From: Photobacterium chitinilyticum
Lineage (GTDB): Bacteria; Pseudomonadota; Gammaproteobacteria; Enterobacterales; Vibrionaceae
Assembly (NCBI RefSeq): GCF_004104355.1
Contig: NZ_RJLM01000009.1
Coordinates: 62,001 to 126,000 of the forward strand
DNA length: 64,000 nucleotides
Reading direction: 5' to 3'
A program made the translations under genes and the position numbers. The notes under the pieces were generated by a model, which saw only the letters and a program-made list of their open reading frames with translations, searched no databases and was not told where the DNA came from. How positions within the stretch are numbered: the stretch's first letter is position 1; each line of letters begins with the position of its first letter. Below are positions 1-8,589 of the stretch, in pieces.

Positions 1-513
1 TCTGGCAACCCGGGGGCAACCAACGTTCTGCGCCTTGGCGGACGCGGGGCGGCAGCCATGGTATTGGTATGCGATGTTCTCAAGGGGATGCTGCCAGTCT
101 GGCTAAGTTATTTGATTGGGATAAATCCCTTTCTGCTCGGCATTATTGGCATCGCTGCCTGTCTCGGCCATATCTATCCGATTTTCTTCCATTTCCGTGG
201 CGGGAAAGGGGTTGCTACGGCACTGGGGGCACTGGCGCCGATTGGCTGGGATCTCAGTGGTATGTTGATTGGAACCTGGCTGCTGACCGTCTTGATATCA
301 GGCTACTCTTCACTCGGCGCGTTGATCACGGCGCTGGCAGCTCCGATGCTGACCTGGCTGGTCAAGCCTGAATACACAATGCCGGTATCCATGCTTTCTT
401 GTCTGATTGTCCTTCGCCACCACGACAATGTTCGTCGTCTGCTGGACGGAAAGGAAAGCAAAATATGGACTAAATTCAGCCGCAATACCAAACACTCCGG
501 CAACAACTCATAG
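1..513 (+). CDS. plsY: PlsY, acyl-phosphate:glycerol-3-phosphate acyltransferase (5' end cut)
   Basis: Integral membrane enzyme that transfers an acyl group from acyl-phosphate to glycerol 3-phosphate, giving lysophosphatidic acid in phospholipid synthesis. The gene enters from the left edge, open from base 1; the first ATG at 58 is internal, because the codons before it already encode the PlsY motif 1 (SGNPGATN). Motif 2 follows (GHIYP...RGGKG, fragment residues about 56-70) and motif 3 (RHHDN) lies near the C-terminus. Hydrophobic membrane segments lie between the motifs. 170 residues are visible, so only about the first 30 are missing. It converges on tsaD with about 45 bp between them and no obvious terminator. 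Identity is secure; the true start is outside the window. Confidence 0.95.
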   Translation, partial: SGNPGATNVLRLGGRGAAAMVLVCDVLKGMLPVWLSYLIGINPFLLGIIGIAACLGHIYPIFFHFRGGKGVATALGALAPIGWDLSGMLIGTWLLTVLISGYSSLGALITALAAPMLTWLVKPEYTMPVSMLSCLIVLRHHDNVRRLLDGKESKIWTKFSRNTKHSGNNS

Positions 514-557
514 AGCTATTCTCCGTCCTGCCTTGTTATTGCAGCTGATACACAGGC

Positions 558-1577
558 TTATTCGCTGATCGGTTTTAGCTGATCAATGGGCCAGCGTGGA
601 TGAGCCTTGACACTCAAGTCCATCGTTTCTTGGTTTTTCAGGCGCTGCATCCCCGCGTACGCAATCATCGCCCCGTTATCGGTGCAGAACTCAGTGCGAG
701 GATAAAACACTTCACCCTTCATCCCGACCATCAATTTTTCCAATTCCTGGCGCAGGTACTTGTTCGCGCTAACACCACCGGCAATCACTAACCGCTTGAA
801 GCCAGTTTGCTTCAGGGCACGCTTACATTTAATTGCCAGCGTGTCGACCACAGCTTCCTGGAAGGCAAAAGCAATATCCGCCCGCGTCTGATCGTCATCA
901 TCATTGGCTCTGATCGTATTGGCCGCGAAGGTTTTCAGTCCCGAGAAGCTGAAATCCAAGCCCGGGCGATCCGTCATTGGACGCGGAAACTTAAATCGTC
1001 CCGGCGTGCCATTTTCCGCCAGCCTCGACAGCAATGGGCCACCAGGATAATCCAGCCCCATCAGCTTGGCGGTTTTATCAAACGCCTCACCAGCGGCATC
1101 ATCAACGGACTCACCGAGGATCTCGTACTCACCGATGCCTTTAACTTCAACCATCATGGTGTGGCCACCAGAAACCAGTAAAGCCACAAACGGGAATTCA
1201 GGAGGATTGTCTTCCAGCATCGGCGCCAGTAGGTGACCTTCCATATGATGAACCGCTACCGCGGGCAAATCCCATGCGTACGCCAAGCTACGGCCGATTG
1301 TCGCACCAACCAACAGGGCGCCGACCAAGCCCGGGCCTGCAGTGTACGCAACCCCGTCCAGATCGTCCGGCGTCAGCCCAGCATCAGCCAGTGCTTCCTT
1401 GATCAGTGGAATGGTCTTCTTTACATGATCACGAGAAGCCAGCTCAGGCACTACACCGCCGTAGTCCGCGTGCAGTTTTACCTGGCTGTAAAGTTCATGT
1501 GCCAAAAGGCCTTTTTCATCATCGAAAATTGCAACGCCTGTTTCGTCACAGGAGGTTTCGATGCCCAGTATACGCAT
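558..1577 (-). CDS. tsaD: TsaD, tRNA N6-threonylcarbamoyladenosine transferase subunit
   Basis: Catalytic subunit that moves the threonylcarbamoyl group onto A37 of ANN-decoding tRNAs, working with TsaB, TsaE and TsaC in the cytoplasm. The protein begins [14 protein letters not shown], the hallmark N-terminus of the Kae1/TsaD/ASKHA family. The metal-binding HMEGH motif falls at residues 111-115, the same numbering as E. coli. The open frame extends 11 codons upstream, but the ATG at 1577 gives the normal length (339 aa) and is preceded by AGAGG. It is divergent from rpsU, the usual gammaproteobacterial arrangement. Once annotated as an O-sialoglycoprotein endopeptidase (gcp); that activity is not its role. 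Confidence 0.97.
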   Translation of the reverse strand: MRILGIETSCDETGVAIFDDEKGLLAHELYSQVKLHADYGGVVPELASRDHVKKTIPLIKEALADAGLTPDDLDGVAYTAGPGLVGALLVGATIGRSLAYAWDLPAVAVHHMEGHLLAPMLEDNPPEFPFVALLVSGGHTMMVEVKGIGEYEILGESVDDAAGEAFDKTAKLMGLDYPGGPLLSRLAENGTPGRFKFPRPMTDRPGLDFSFSGLKTFAANTIRANDDDDQTRADIAFAFQEAVVDTLAIKCKRALKQTGFKRLVIAGGVSANKYLRQELEKLMVGMKGEVFYPRTEFCTDNGAMIAYAGMQRLKNQETMDLSVKAHPRWPIDQLKPISE

Positions 1578-1657
1578 AACAACCTCTATACTTATGGTAA
1601 TTGGAGGCAATGTTACCGCCCTTGACAGAAATTAACCAGTTCAGGGTTGCAGAATGC

Positions 1658-1687
1658 TTTACAAATGCCCCCAGATCAGATTAGAAT
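1658..1687 (+). promoter_or_regulatory. Predicted sigma-70 promoter of the rpsU operon
   Basis: TTTACA at 1658-1663 and TAGAAT at 1682-1687 are separated by 18 bp. The leader that follows contains a 6-bp stem (GCTGAC 1707-1712, GTCAGC 1723-1728) ahead of the rpsU ribosome site. The E. coli version of this operon is LexA-controlled; I see no CTG-N10-CAG box here. Confidence 0.5.
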
Positions 1688-1759
1688 TTCGCACCATTTT
1701 TAATCAGCTGACACTTTTGAACGTCAGCGTTAACCGAATCACTCTGAGGTGAGTATTAC

Positions 1760-1975
1760 ATGCCAGTAATCAAAGTACGTGAAAACGAACCGTTCGACGT
1801 AGCACTACGTCGTTTCAAGCGCTCTTGCGAAAAAGCAGGTATCCTTTCTGAAGTACGTCGTCGTGAACACTTCGAAAAGCCTACTACTGTACGTAAGCGT
1901 GCGAAAGCAGCGGCAGTTAAGCGTCACCTGAAGAAATTGGCTCGCGAAAACGCGCGTCGCGTTCGTCTGTACTAA
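1760..1975 (+). CDS. rpsU: 30S ribosomal protein S21
   Basis: Small basic protein of the 30S subunit, needed for initiation on natural mRNAs. The 71-residue length and the sequence (start [19 protein letters not shown], end RVRLY) are diagnostic of gammaproteobacterial S21. A GAGGTGAG ribosome site precedes the ATG. It opens the macromolecular-synthesis operon: yqeY follows after 27 bp, then dnaG and rpoD. Strong promoter-proximal position and a terminator after yqeY fit the known need for much more S21 than primase. Confidence 0.98.
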   Translation: MPVIKVRENEPFDVALRRFKRSCEKAGILSEVRRREHFEKPTTVRKRAKAAAVKRHLKKLARENARRVRLY

Positions 1976-2002
1976 TCTAGCGATTAACAGAAGGAACGCG
2001 TT

Positions 2003-2446
2003 ATGACCCTGACAGAACGTCTTAAAGACGAACAAAAAACGGCGATGAAGGCAAGAAATAAGCCTCGTCTAGGTACTATCCGTTTAGTAATGGCTGCGAT
2101 TAAGCAACGTGAAGTTGACGAAAAGATCACTCTTTCCGACGACGACGTGCTGGCAGTACTGACTAAAATGGTTAAGCAACGCCGTGATTCTGTCGCTCAA
2201 TATGAAGCGGCAGGTCGCCAGGATCTTGCCGATGTTGAACTAGCTGAAATTTCAGTTCTGGAAGAGTTCTTGCCTCAACCGCTAAGCGACGACGAAGTTG
2301 CCGCGCTGCTGGATGATGCAATTGCTGCAACCGGTGCAACCAGCATGCAGGACATGGGCAAGCTGATGAGCGTACTGAAACCGCAAGTTCAGGGTCGTGC
2401 CGATATGGGTAAAGTTAGCCAGTTAGTGAAAGCGAAGCTTAGCTAA
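2003..2446 (+). CDS. yqeY: GatB/YqeY domain protein
   Basis: A 147-residue cytoplasmic protein of the GatB/YqeY family, resembling the C-terminal tRNA-binding tail of the amidotransferase subunit GatB. Its cellular role is not established. The sequence shows the typical lysine/arginine-rich N-terminus (TLTERLKDEQKTAMKAR), a central VLTKMVKQRRDS segment and a C-terminal DMGKLMSVLK motif. The start is preceded by AGAAGGA. It sits between rpsU and dnaG. E. coli lacks this insertion, while Vibrio species, as I recall, carry it. Translation of S21, YqeY, primase and sigma-70 from one region suggests a link to translation or growth control, but that is inference. Confidence 0.92.
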   Translation: MTLTERLKDEQKTAMKARNKPRLGTIRLVMAAIKQREVDEKITLSDDDVLAVLTKMVKQRRDSVAQYEAAGRQDLADVELAEISVLEEFLPQPLSDDEVAALLDDAIAATGATSMQDMGKLMSVLKPQVQGRADMGKVSQLVKAKLS

Positions 2447-2463
2447 AACTAACCCAATTCTGC

Positions 2464-2510
2464 AACAAGCCGTGCTATCCATCTAGGAATGCGCGGCTTG
2501 TTTGTATTTT
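2464..2510 (+). terminator. Internal terminator of the rpsU-yqeY-dnaG-rpoD operon
   Basis: AACAAGCCGTGC (2464-2475) pairs with GCGCGGCTTGTT (2491-2502) and is followed by a T-rich tract. It lies between yqeY and dnaG, like the attenuating terminator known before dnaG in E. coli, and would lower primase expression relative to S21. Confidence 0.85.
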
Positions 2511-2563
2511 AGCGTCAATAAATTACACTTTTACTCCCGTTTAAATCAGGTAACGCTCACTTT

Positions 2564-4318
2564 ATGGCAGGAAAAATCCCTCGTACTTTTATCGATGATC
2601 TCATTGCACGACATGACATCGTGGATATTGTTGATGCCCGAGTGAAACTAAAAAAGCAAGGCAAGAACTTTGGTGCCTGCTGCCCTTTCCATAATGAGAA
2701 AACCCCTTCTTTTTCCGTCAGCCAGGAAAAACAGTTCTATCACTGCTTTGGCTGTGGCGCTCACGGTAACGTCCTTGATTTTGTCATGGAGTTTGATCGT
2801 CTTGAGTTTGTCGAGGCAATAGAAGAACTATCCTCCCAGCTCGGTCTGGAAATCCCCCGCGAACAAGGCAGCGGCGGAGGCTCATCTGCGCCAAGGAGCA
2901 AAGAAAAACTGGGCCTGTATGAGATGATGGGACAGATTTCCCAGTTCTATCAATCCCAGCTCCGTACGAAAGAAGGCCAAGTCGCCGTTGATTACCTGAA
3001 AGACAGAGGCTTATCAGGCGAGGTCGTACAAAAATTCGGTATTGGTTTTGTTCCCGATCAGTGGGATATGGTCCGTACCCGATTTGGTCGAGATGCTGAA
3101 TCGCAAAAATCACTTGTCACAGCAGGCATGCTGATCGAAAACGACAATGGTCGTCGCTATGACCGTTTCCGTGGCCGAGTGATGTTTCCGATTCATGATC
3201 GTCGTGGCCGGGTGATCGGCTTTGGTGGACGAGTCCTGGGTGATGGTACCCCAAAATACCTCAACTCGCCGGAAACCCCGATTTTCCATAAGGGGCGAGA
3301 GCTTTATGGCCTATACGAAGTTCTGCAGGCCTACCGCGAACCGGAAAAGCTGCTGGTCGTAGAGGGGTATATGGACGTGGTGGCTCTGGCCCAGTTCGGA
3401 GTCGATTATGCCGTCGCCTCGCTGGGAACCGCCACTACCGGTGACCATATCCAAACCATGTTCCGCCAAACAGGTACCATTGTTTGTTGCTACGACGGTG
3501 ACCGAGCCGGGCGTGATGCTGCATGGCGTGCCATGGAGCAGGCTCTGCCCTATCTCACCGACGGCCGCCAGCTTAAGTTTATGTTCCTGCCTGACGGCGA
3601 GGATCCTGACACCTATATCCGCCAGTTTGGCAAAGAGGGCTTTGAGCATAAGATCAACGAGGCCATGTCGCTCTCGGAATTTATGTTTAACTCGCTCGTC
3701 GCCCAGGTTGACATGAGCAGCAAGGAAGGCAAGGCAAAACTAAAGACACTTGCCAAGCCATTGTTAGAGAAAGTGGCCGGTGAAACTCTACGTGAATACC
3801 TGCTAAATGCACTAGGCTATAATTTAGGATTACCACCAGATCAAATCAGGCTTGAACTCAAACGGGATGAAACCCAGAGACCGCGACTGCCTCAGCAGAA
3901 CATCAAGCGTACGCCAATGCGCGACGTGATCGCTCTACTGATCCAAAATCCCCGTTTTGTCAGCAGCCTTGGGTTTGATATGGCCGCATTTGAAGAGATT
4001 ACGGTCCCTGGACTAAATTTATTGATATCAGTAGTTGATAAATGCCGTTCGAACCCCAATATCACTACAGGCCAGTTGCTAGAGTACTGGCGTGGTAACA
4101 AGCAAGAAGCCATGATGGCCCGATTGGCCACATGGGAGCTACCCCTCGCTAAAGACGAGGATAACACTCTAGATGTATTTTTAGACGCGATGGACAAAGT
4201 CATAGACCAGTGCGTCAAACAACAAATCGAAAAGTTGCAGGCTAAATCGAACACCGTCGGCTTATCAGTCGAAGAGAAGCGGGAGTTGCAGTCATTGATA
4301 CTCAACCGTCCCGGCTAG
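2564..4318 (+). CDS. dnaG: DnaG, DNA primase
   Basis: Synthesises RNA primers at the replication fork, recruited by DnaB. Domain order is visible: an N-terminal CHC2 zinc-binding domain with ligands C40, H43, C61 and C64 (same numbering as E. coli), a TOPRIM catalytic core with the metal-binding glutamate in VVEGYMDVV and the aspartates in YDGDRAGRDA, and a C-terminal helicase-binding region after about residue 440. Length is 584 aa, close to E. coli (581). It lies behind an intra-operon terminator and about 90 bp before rpoD. Confidence 0.98.
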   Translation: MAGKIPRTFIDDLIARHDIVDIVDARVKLKKQGKNFGACCPFHNEKTPSFSVSQEKQFYHCFGCGAHGNVLDFVMEFDRLEFVEAIEELSSQLGLEIPREQGSGGGSSAPRSKEKLGLYEMMGQISQFYQSQLRTKEGQVAVDYLKDRGLSGEVVQKFGIGFVPDQWDMVRTRFGRDAESQKSLVTAGMLIENDNGRRYDRFRGRVMFPIHDRRGRVIGFGGRVLGDGTPKYLNSPETPIFHKGRELYGLYEVLQAYREPEKLLVVEGYMDVVALAQFGVDYAVASLGTATTGDHIQTMFRQTGTIVCCYDGDRAGRDAAWRAMEQALPYLTDGRQLKFMFLPDGEDPDTYIRQFGKEGFEHKINEAMSLSEFMFNSLVAQVDMSSKEGKAKLKTLAKPLLEKVAGETLREYLLNALGYNLGLPPDQIRLELKRDETQRPRLPQQNIKRTPMRDVIALLIQNPRFVSSLGFDMAAFEEITVPGLNLLISVVDKCRSNPNITTGQLLEYWRGNKQEAMMARLATWELPLAKDEDNTLDVFLDAMDKVIDQCVKQQIEKLQAKSNTVGLSVEEKRELQSLILNRPG

Positions 4319-4410
4319 TCAGTGGTCAACAATTAAGAAGTTTGTTATAATTATTGGTTTGCATTTCTGCATACTACATTTTCACTCAGACCCGAAGTTG
4401 GATATCGTCT

Positions 4411-6252
4411 ATGGAGCAAAATCCGCAGTCTCAGCTAAAGTTACTTGTCGCTAAAGGCAAAGAACAAGGCTATCTGACCTACGCCGAAGTAAATGACCAC
4501 CTACCGGAAGACATTGTCGATTCCGATCAAGTGGAAGACATTATTCAGATGATCAATGACATGGGTATCAAGGTGGTTGAAACAGCCCCTGATGCCGATG
4601 AACTGATGATGACTGAAGATAATGCGGACGAAGACGCGATTGAAGCCGCTGCCCAAGCTCTGTCTAGCGTGGAAAGCGAGATCGGTCGCACTACCGATCC
4701 AGTACGCATGTACATGCGTGAAATGGGTACCGTAGAACTACTTACCCGTGAAGGCGAGATTGATATAGCCAAGCGTATTGAAGATGGTATTAACCAGGTT
4801 CAGTGCTCAGTGGCCGAGTATCCAAGCGCAATCGCTCACCTGCTTGAGCAGTTCGACAAAGTTGAAGCCGATGAGCTTCGTCTAACCGACATTATTTCTG
4901 GTTTTGTTGATCCGAACGAAGAGGGAACAACAGCACCAACGGCAACACATATCGGCTCCGAGCTAAGCGAATCCGATCTTGAAGATGAAGATAAAGATCT
5001 TGAAGATGACGACGACGACGAAGAAGAAGAAGAAGATACAGGTATTGACCCCGAGCTAGCCCGTGAGAAGTTCATGGAGCTTCGTGATTCTTACGAGAAA
5101 ATGGCAACGGCAATCAATACGCATGGCCGCCACAATGCAAAAACAGAAGTGGCTGTCGAAGAACTTTCTGACATCTTCAAACAGTTCCGCCTGATCCCGA
5201 AACAATTTGATCGCCTAGTTAGCTCACTACGCCAATCGATGGACCGTGTTCGTACCAACGAACGTCTTATCATGCGTATGTGTGTCGACAACAGCAAGAT
5301 GCCGAAGAAAACCTTCGTTAGCTTATTTGCAGGCAATGAGTCTTCTTCTGAGTGGATCGATGAAGCACTGAATTCCGGCAAGCCATATGCCGAGCGCCTG
5401 AAAAACTACGAAGAAGATCTTCGTCGCTCTACGCTAAAACTGCGAATTCTGGAACAAGAAACCGGGCTGTCGATCGAGCGTATCAAAGATATCAGCCGTC
5501 GCATGTCTATCGGTGAGGCAAAAGCTCGCCGCGCCAAGAAAGAAATGGTTGAGGCAAACTTGCGTCTGGTTATTTCTATAGCCAAGAAATATACCAACCG
5601 TGGTCTGCAGTTCCTGGATCTAATCCAGGAAGGTAACATCGGTCTGATGAAAGCCGTTGATAAGTTTGAATACCGTCGTGGTTACAAGTTCTCGACTTAC
5701 GCAACATGGTGGATCCGTCAGGCTATCACCCGCTCTATCGCTGACCAGGCACGTACTATTCGTATCCCTGTTCACATGATCGAGACCATCAACAAACTGA
5801 ACCGTATCTCTCGTCAGATGCTTCAGGAGATGGGCCGGGAGCCACTGCCGGAAGAACTGGCAGAGCGCATGATGATGCCGGAAGACAAAATCCGTAAAGT
5901 ACTGAAGATAGCTAAAGAGCCTATCTCGATGGAAACCCCTATTGGTGATGACGAAGATTCGCACCTAGGTGACTTCATCGAAGATACCACGCTTCAGCTA
6001 CCGATGGACGCTGCCACTGCAACCAACCTGCGTGGCGCAACCAACGATGTTCTGGCAGGCCTGACACCACGTGAAGCAAAAGTTCTGCGTATGCGTTTTG
6101 GTATCGATATGAACACTGATCACACCCTCGAAGAGGTCGGCAAGCAGTTCGACGTTACCCGAGAGCGTATTCGTCAGATCGAAGCCAAAGCACTGCGTAA
6201 GCTGCGTCACCCAAGTCGCTCAGACGTTCTGCGCAGCTTCCTTGACGAGTAA
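4411..6252 (+). CDS. rpoD: RpoD, primary sigma factor sigma-70
   Basis: Housekeeping sigma subunit that directs RNA polymerase to most promoters. The frame is open from 4354, but the ATG at 4411 begins [16 protein letters not shown] and gives 613 residues, exactly the E. coli length. Region 1.1 comes first, then the non-conserved region with a run of about 20 acidic residues (near 190-210), region 2 (core binding and -10 recognition, [13 protein letters not shown]), region 3, and the region 4 helix-turn-helix ([25 protein letters not shown]) that reads the -35 box. Last gene of the operon; a strong terminator follows. Confidence 0.98.
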   Translation: MEQNPQSQLKLLVAKGKEQGYLTYAEVNDHLPEDIVDSDQVEDIIQMINDMGIKVVETAPDADELMMTEDNADEDAIEAAAQALSSVESEIGRTTDPVRMYMREMGTVELLTREGEIDIAKRIEDGINQVQCSVAEYPSAIAHLLEQFDKVEADELRLTDIISGFVDPNEEGTTAPTATHIGSELSESDLEDEDKDLEDDDDDEEEEEDTGIDPELAREKFMELRDSYEKMATAINTHGRHNAKTEVAVEELSDIFKQFRLIPKQFDRLVSSLRQSMDRVRTNERLIMRMCVDNSKMPKKTFVSLFAGNESSSEWIDEALNSGKPYAERLKNYEEDLRRSTLKLRILEQETGLSIERIKDISRRMSIGEAKARRAKKEMVEANLRLVISIAKKYTNRGLQFLDLIQEGNIGLMKAVDKFEYRRGYKFSTYATWWIRQAITRSIADQARTIRIPVHMIETINKLNRISRQMLQEMGREPLPEELAERMMMPEDKIRKVLKIAKEPISMETPIGDDEDSHLGDFIEDTTLQLPMDAATATNLRGATNDVLAGLTPREAKVLRMRFGIDMNTDHTLEEVGKQFDVTRERIRQIEAKALRKLRHPSRSDVLRSFLDE

Positions 6253-6280
6253 TCGCTAGGCGTTAGTCTATTCAATACCA

Positions 6281-6309
6281 AAAAGCGAGCCTATCGGCTC
6301 GCTTTTTTT
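6281..6309 (+). terminator. Rho-independent terminator after rpoD
   Basis: GCGAGCC (6285-6291), loop TATC, GGCTCGC (6296-6302), then seven Ts. Confidence 0.93.
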
Positions 6310-6455
6310 GTTTCTCCGATATAGGTTGAAGATCAACACTTTATGTTAACCTCCCAATTTTAGTTTTTTTACTTTAACTGCTTAAAAAGCAAACAAAACA
6401 ATCCCTTTATTCGCTAGACAAGCGCCAGACCATCCCATATAATTTCCCGCACACT

Positions 6456-6531
6456 GGCCCCTTAGCTCAGTGGTTAGAGCAGGCGACTCATAATCGCTTG
6501 GTCCACAGTTCAAGTCTGTGAGGGGCCACCA
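6456..6531 (+). tRNA. ileX: tRNA-Ile2 (CAU anticodon, lysidine type)
   Basis: A complete 76-nt cloverleaf with encoded CCA: acceptor GGCCCCT/AGGGGCC, D-loop, anticodon stem GGCGA/TCGCT with loop CTCATAA (anticodon CAT at 6489-6491), and T-arm CACAG-TTCAAGT-CTGTG. A CAT anticodon is often read as Met, but the body matches E. coli ileX as I recall it almost base for base except in the T stem, and ileX also lies beside rpoD in E. coli. TilS would convert C34 to lysidine so the tRNA reads AUA as isoleucine. It is neither initiator nor elongator Met-like. Confidence 0.9.
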
Positions 6532-6539
6532 AATATAGA

Positions 6540-6575
6540 AAGGCCGAAGCGGTTAATAACCACTTCGGCCTTTTC
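6540..6575 (+). terminator. Terminator after the tRNA
   Basis: AAGGCCGAAG at 6540-6549 pairs with CTTCGGCCTT (about 6563-6572), followed by TTCTGTCT. It ends the tRNA transcript. Confidence 0.85.
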
Positions 6576-6657
6576 TGTCTCTGGTCTGCCTATAATCTAT
6601 AACCGACTCGGCAGCTTCACTTCGTGTATCAGCGGGTCATCATCAGCCTCAACATTA

Positions 6658-7515
6658 CTAACGCCCTAAACAGGTGTCTCCAATACGTGCCGGCGCAATC
6701 GTATCCAGAACTTGATTCAATTCTTTCCAGTCATTGGCCATTTTGTTCGCTTGAACCTGAGTTAGCACCGATCCATACTTTTCTGTTCGGTCATCTTCTA
6801 CCTTAGTGTAGTGGTAGATAGTCATATCAACGGAGTCATCATCCTTGTAGGCTTTTTCCATGTTAACCACATTTTTCTGGCTATCGTCGATAAAGACAAT
6901 CTCACTGAATGTCTGATCTGTCTTATCAAGTACATACTTCAGCATGGTGCCTTTATTCATGCCTGTAGTCATCATAATACCGTTGATGTAGCTTAGTGCG
7001 CGTTTGGGGTTGTCAATGTACACAGGAATAGTATCAGATCCCTTTTCCTTTAGTGGAGATATGGTCATATCAAACTGATTTCGATACATCTCACGCTCTG
7101 TCGCATATCGATAGTTCGGTGAGCGTGAAGTCAGCGCTAATACCGTCACACCTTTATCTTGCCAGTCTCGAACCATTGCCGGCACATTATCTTCGATAGT
7201 CTTCATCGGGATCAGTTCATAGAGAAGGCCGATAGAATCCTGAAACAGGCAATCAACTTTGGCGGCTTCCGTCGGCTTAACATCCAGCTTTCCTCGCTGC
7301 CACTGATACCAGATATCTCCCCCAAGATCAGAGCTCGATGTCAACAGGGTATTATCAATATCAACAACCACCAGCGGATTTTTAGCCTTGCTGGTTAACG
7401 TGCTAACTTTGTCGGCAATATCTTGAAACTTATCGGTATCTTTTACAACAACGTCAGCAAACGTGTTTGTAGCGAAGAGGAGAGTACATACTGATGCTAA
7501 TGTTCTTAATTTCAT
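6658..7515 (-). CDS. Periplasmic DUF2608 (HAD-like) protein
   Basis: A 285-residue exported protein of the DUF2608 family, a branch of the HAD hydrolase superfamily. A signal peptide ends near residue 20 (TLLFATNTFA). HAD motif I follows as VVDIDNTLL (aspartates 52 and 54), motif II as LTSRS, and motif III as IVFIDDSQKN, with a candidate catalytic lysine in MNKGTML, so the active site looks intact and phosphatase activity is plausible. The substrate is unknown. AAGGAA precedes the ATG. It stands alone, with a tRNA terminator on one side and a long gap on the other. Not AphA: the sequence lacks the class B acid phosphatase pattern. Confidence 0.8.
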   Translation of the reverse strand: MKLRTLASVCTLLFATNTFADVVVKDTDKFQDIADKVSTLTSKAKNPLVVVDIDNTLLTSSSDLGGDIWYQWQRGKLDVKPTEAAKVDCLFQDSIGLLYELIPMKTIEDNVPAMVRDWQDKGVTVLALTSRSPNYRYATEREMYRNQFDMTISPLKEKGSDTIPVYIDNPKRALSYINGIMMTTGMNKGTMLKYVLDKTDQTFSEIVFIDDSQKNVVNMEKAYKDDDSVDMTIYHYTKVEDDRTEKYGSVLTQVQANKMANDWKELNQVLDTIAPARIGDTCLGR

Positions 7516-8261
7516 GGCGTTTCCTTAACTTCTACCCATGCAGCCGTGGTGAACTATTAAGCATGCTGGTGACATAAACAACACACAAGCCGTTATGTTA
7601 TAACATACAATTGAGAAGGCAGTATTTATGATAAGAAGAGGAATAAATCAGATACTGATCACATTCGAATAAGAAGTTAGCGCAATACACCCCGATAAAT
7701 ATCAATTAAATTGCACGCAAACGTTAAATCAACAAATTCTTTTAATATCAAATAAGTACATAGATATACTGCCGGATTAGCCTACTGTGCAAGCCTACAC
7801 CCACAAACTCTCTTTTTTATCCCGCAATAAACTCCCCTTGAACTCTAAGCAACACCAAAGAGATATTTTACTGGCCAGTAATGGTGTGATGATACTTTCC
7901 TCCGTTGTGTGGCGAAGTAGCCAAAGAAGAAATAGAGAAAGGAACTTTCACTGAGAGAATCAAGGTTGTGAGTCAGAAGGTTAACAACAATACAGCCGCT
8001 TATTAGTGAGAATATAGCTCCCAACCAATTAGTATGCGCAAACAGCATCATCGACACCCTTCGCAAAAACACAATAGGAAACATTGCGTTCACACCAGGA
8101 AACAATCGAGCAACCTGTATTTATTTCATAGCTAGAAATAAATCAACTATTGATACATAACAAAAAAAATCTGTGAAATAAGTAGATAATCTCACCCTCT
8201 ATAAAAACAGTAGTGAAAAGTTTGCGCATCATCACAAGGTGATAAAAGAATCAAGCTGTGC
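7516..8261. other. Long AT-rich gap between the DUF2608 gene and pyk (left part)
   Basis: About 750 bp without a gene I can support. The minus strand holds an 86-codon hydrophobic frame (7845-8105) that starts with TTG and lacks a ribosome site; I do not accept it. No repeat or mobile-element end was seen. Confidence 0.5.
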
Positions 8262-8424
8262 TATATTACTGAGCTTGTTTGTTAGCCAATTTTGTGGCTG
8301 CTCGACACACTTTCGTCATGATAACGTGAGAACATCCTTCAAGGACGGGACGGTAAGAACAAAACATGTACATAAGATCTGCCTTATGAAAGCAACCCGA
8401 TGCTTTCATAAGGCAATATTTTTG
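8262..8424 (+). ncRNA. Candidate small RNA transcript upstream of pyk
   Basis: An extended -10-like element (TG at 8258-8259, TATATT at 8262-8267) lies about 110 bp before a strong terminator at 8380-8424. No gene on this strand could use that terminator: the nearest upstream plus-strand gene is the tRNA, which has its own. A transcript of roughly 150 nt is inferred. It would contain two small hairpins (AGCCA/TGGCT and TCCTT/AAGGA) before the terminator stem. The -35 region is weak, so the start is uncertain. Confidence 0.35.
8380..8424 (+). terminator. Orphan Rho-independent terminator
   Basis: A perfect 15-bp stem, 8380-8394 with 8401-8415 (TGCCTTATGAAAGCA and its complement), hexaloop ACCCGA, then ATATTTTTG. 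The T tract is only on the plus strand, so it reads rightward. Confidence 0.7.
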
Positions 8425-8589
8425 TAAAAAATTTGTATTATCACTTAGAACTGACCACTAGAAGTTACAATTATTTGAACTGGCCCGCAGTTTGTAGGCG
8501 TATTTCAACATAAATGCACTTCTGTTTTCATGTATAACTCTGTGATTCAAATTTCCCTTGGGTAAAAGTTCGTCCGGAGACAATCCTCA

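Noticed and set aside
1706-1728. Possible LexA box before rpsU
   Set aside because: CTG and CAG are 14 bp apart, not 10; the sequence is better read as a small hairpin.
6456-6531. Reading the CAU tRNA as initiator or elongator Met
   Set aside because: Acceptor, D-arm and anticodon stem fit ileX (Ile2); the initiator-type GGG/CCC anticodon stem is absent.
7845-8105. 86-codon hydrophobic frame on the minus strand
   Set aside because: It starts with TTG, has no ribosome site, and its F/L-rich composition is what A/T-rich DNA gives by chance. No motif recognised.
8280-8370. CsrB-type small RNA from AGGA-like words
   Set aside because: Only one or two GGA words and no repeated hairpin-loop pattern; not enough for a CsrA-sponge RNA.
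8239-8427. 62-codon frame on the plus strand with a lipoprotein-like start
   Set aside because: GTG start without a good ribosome site; it runs through the terminator hairpin and ends just after it.
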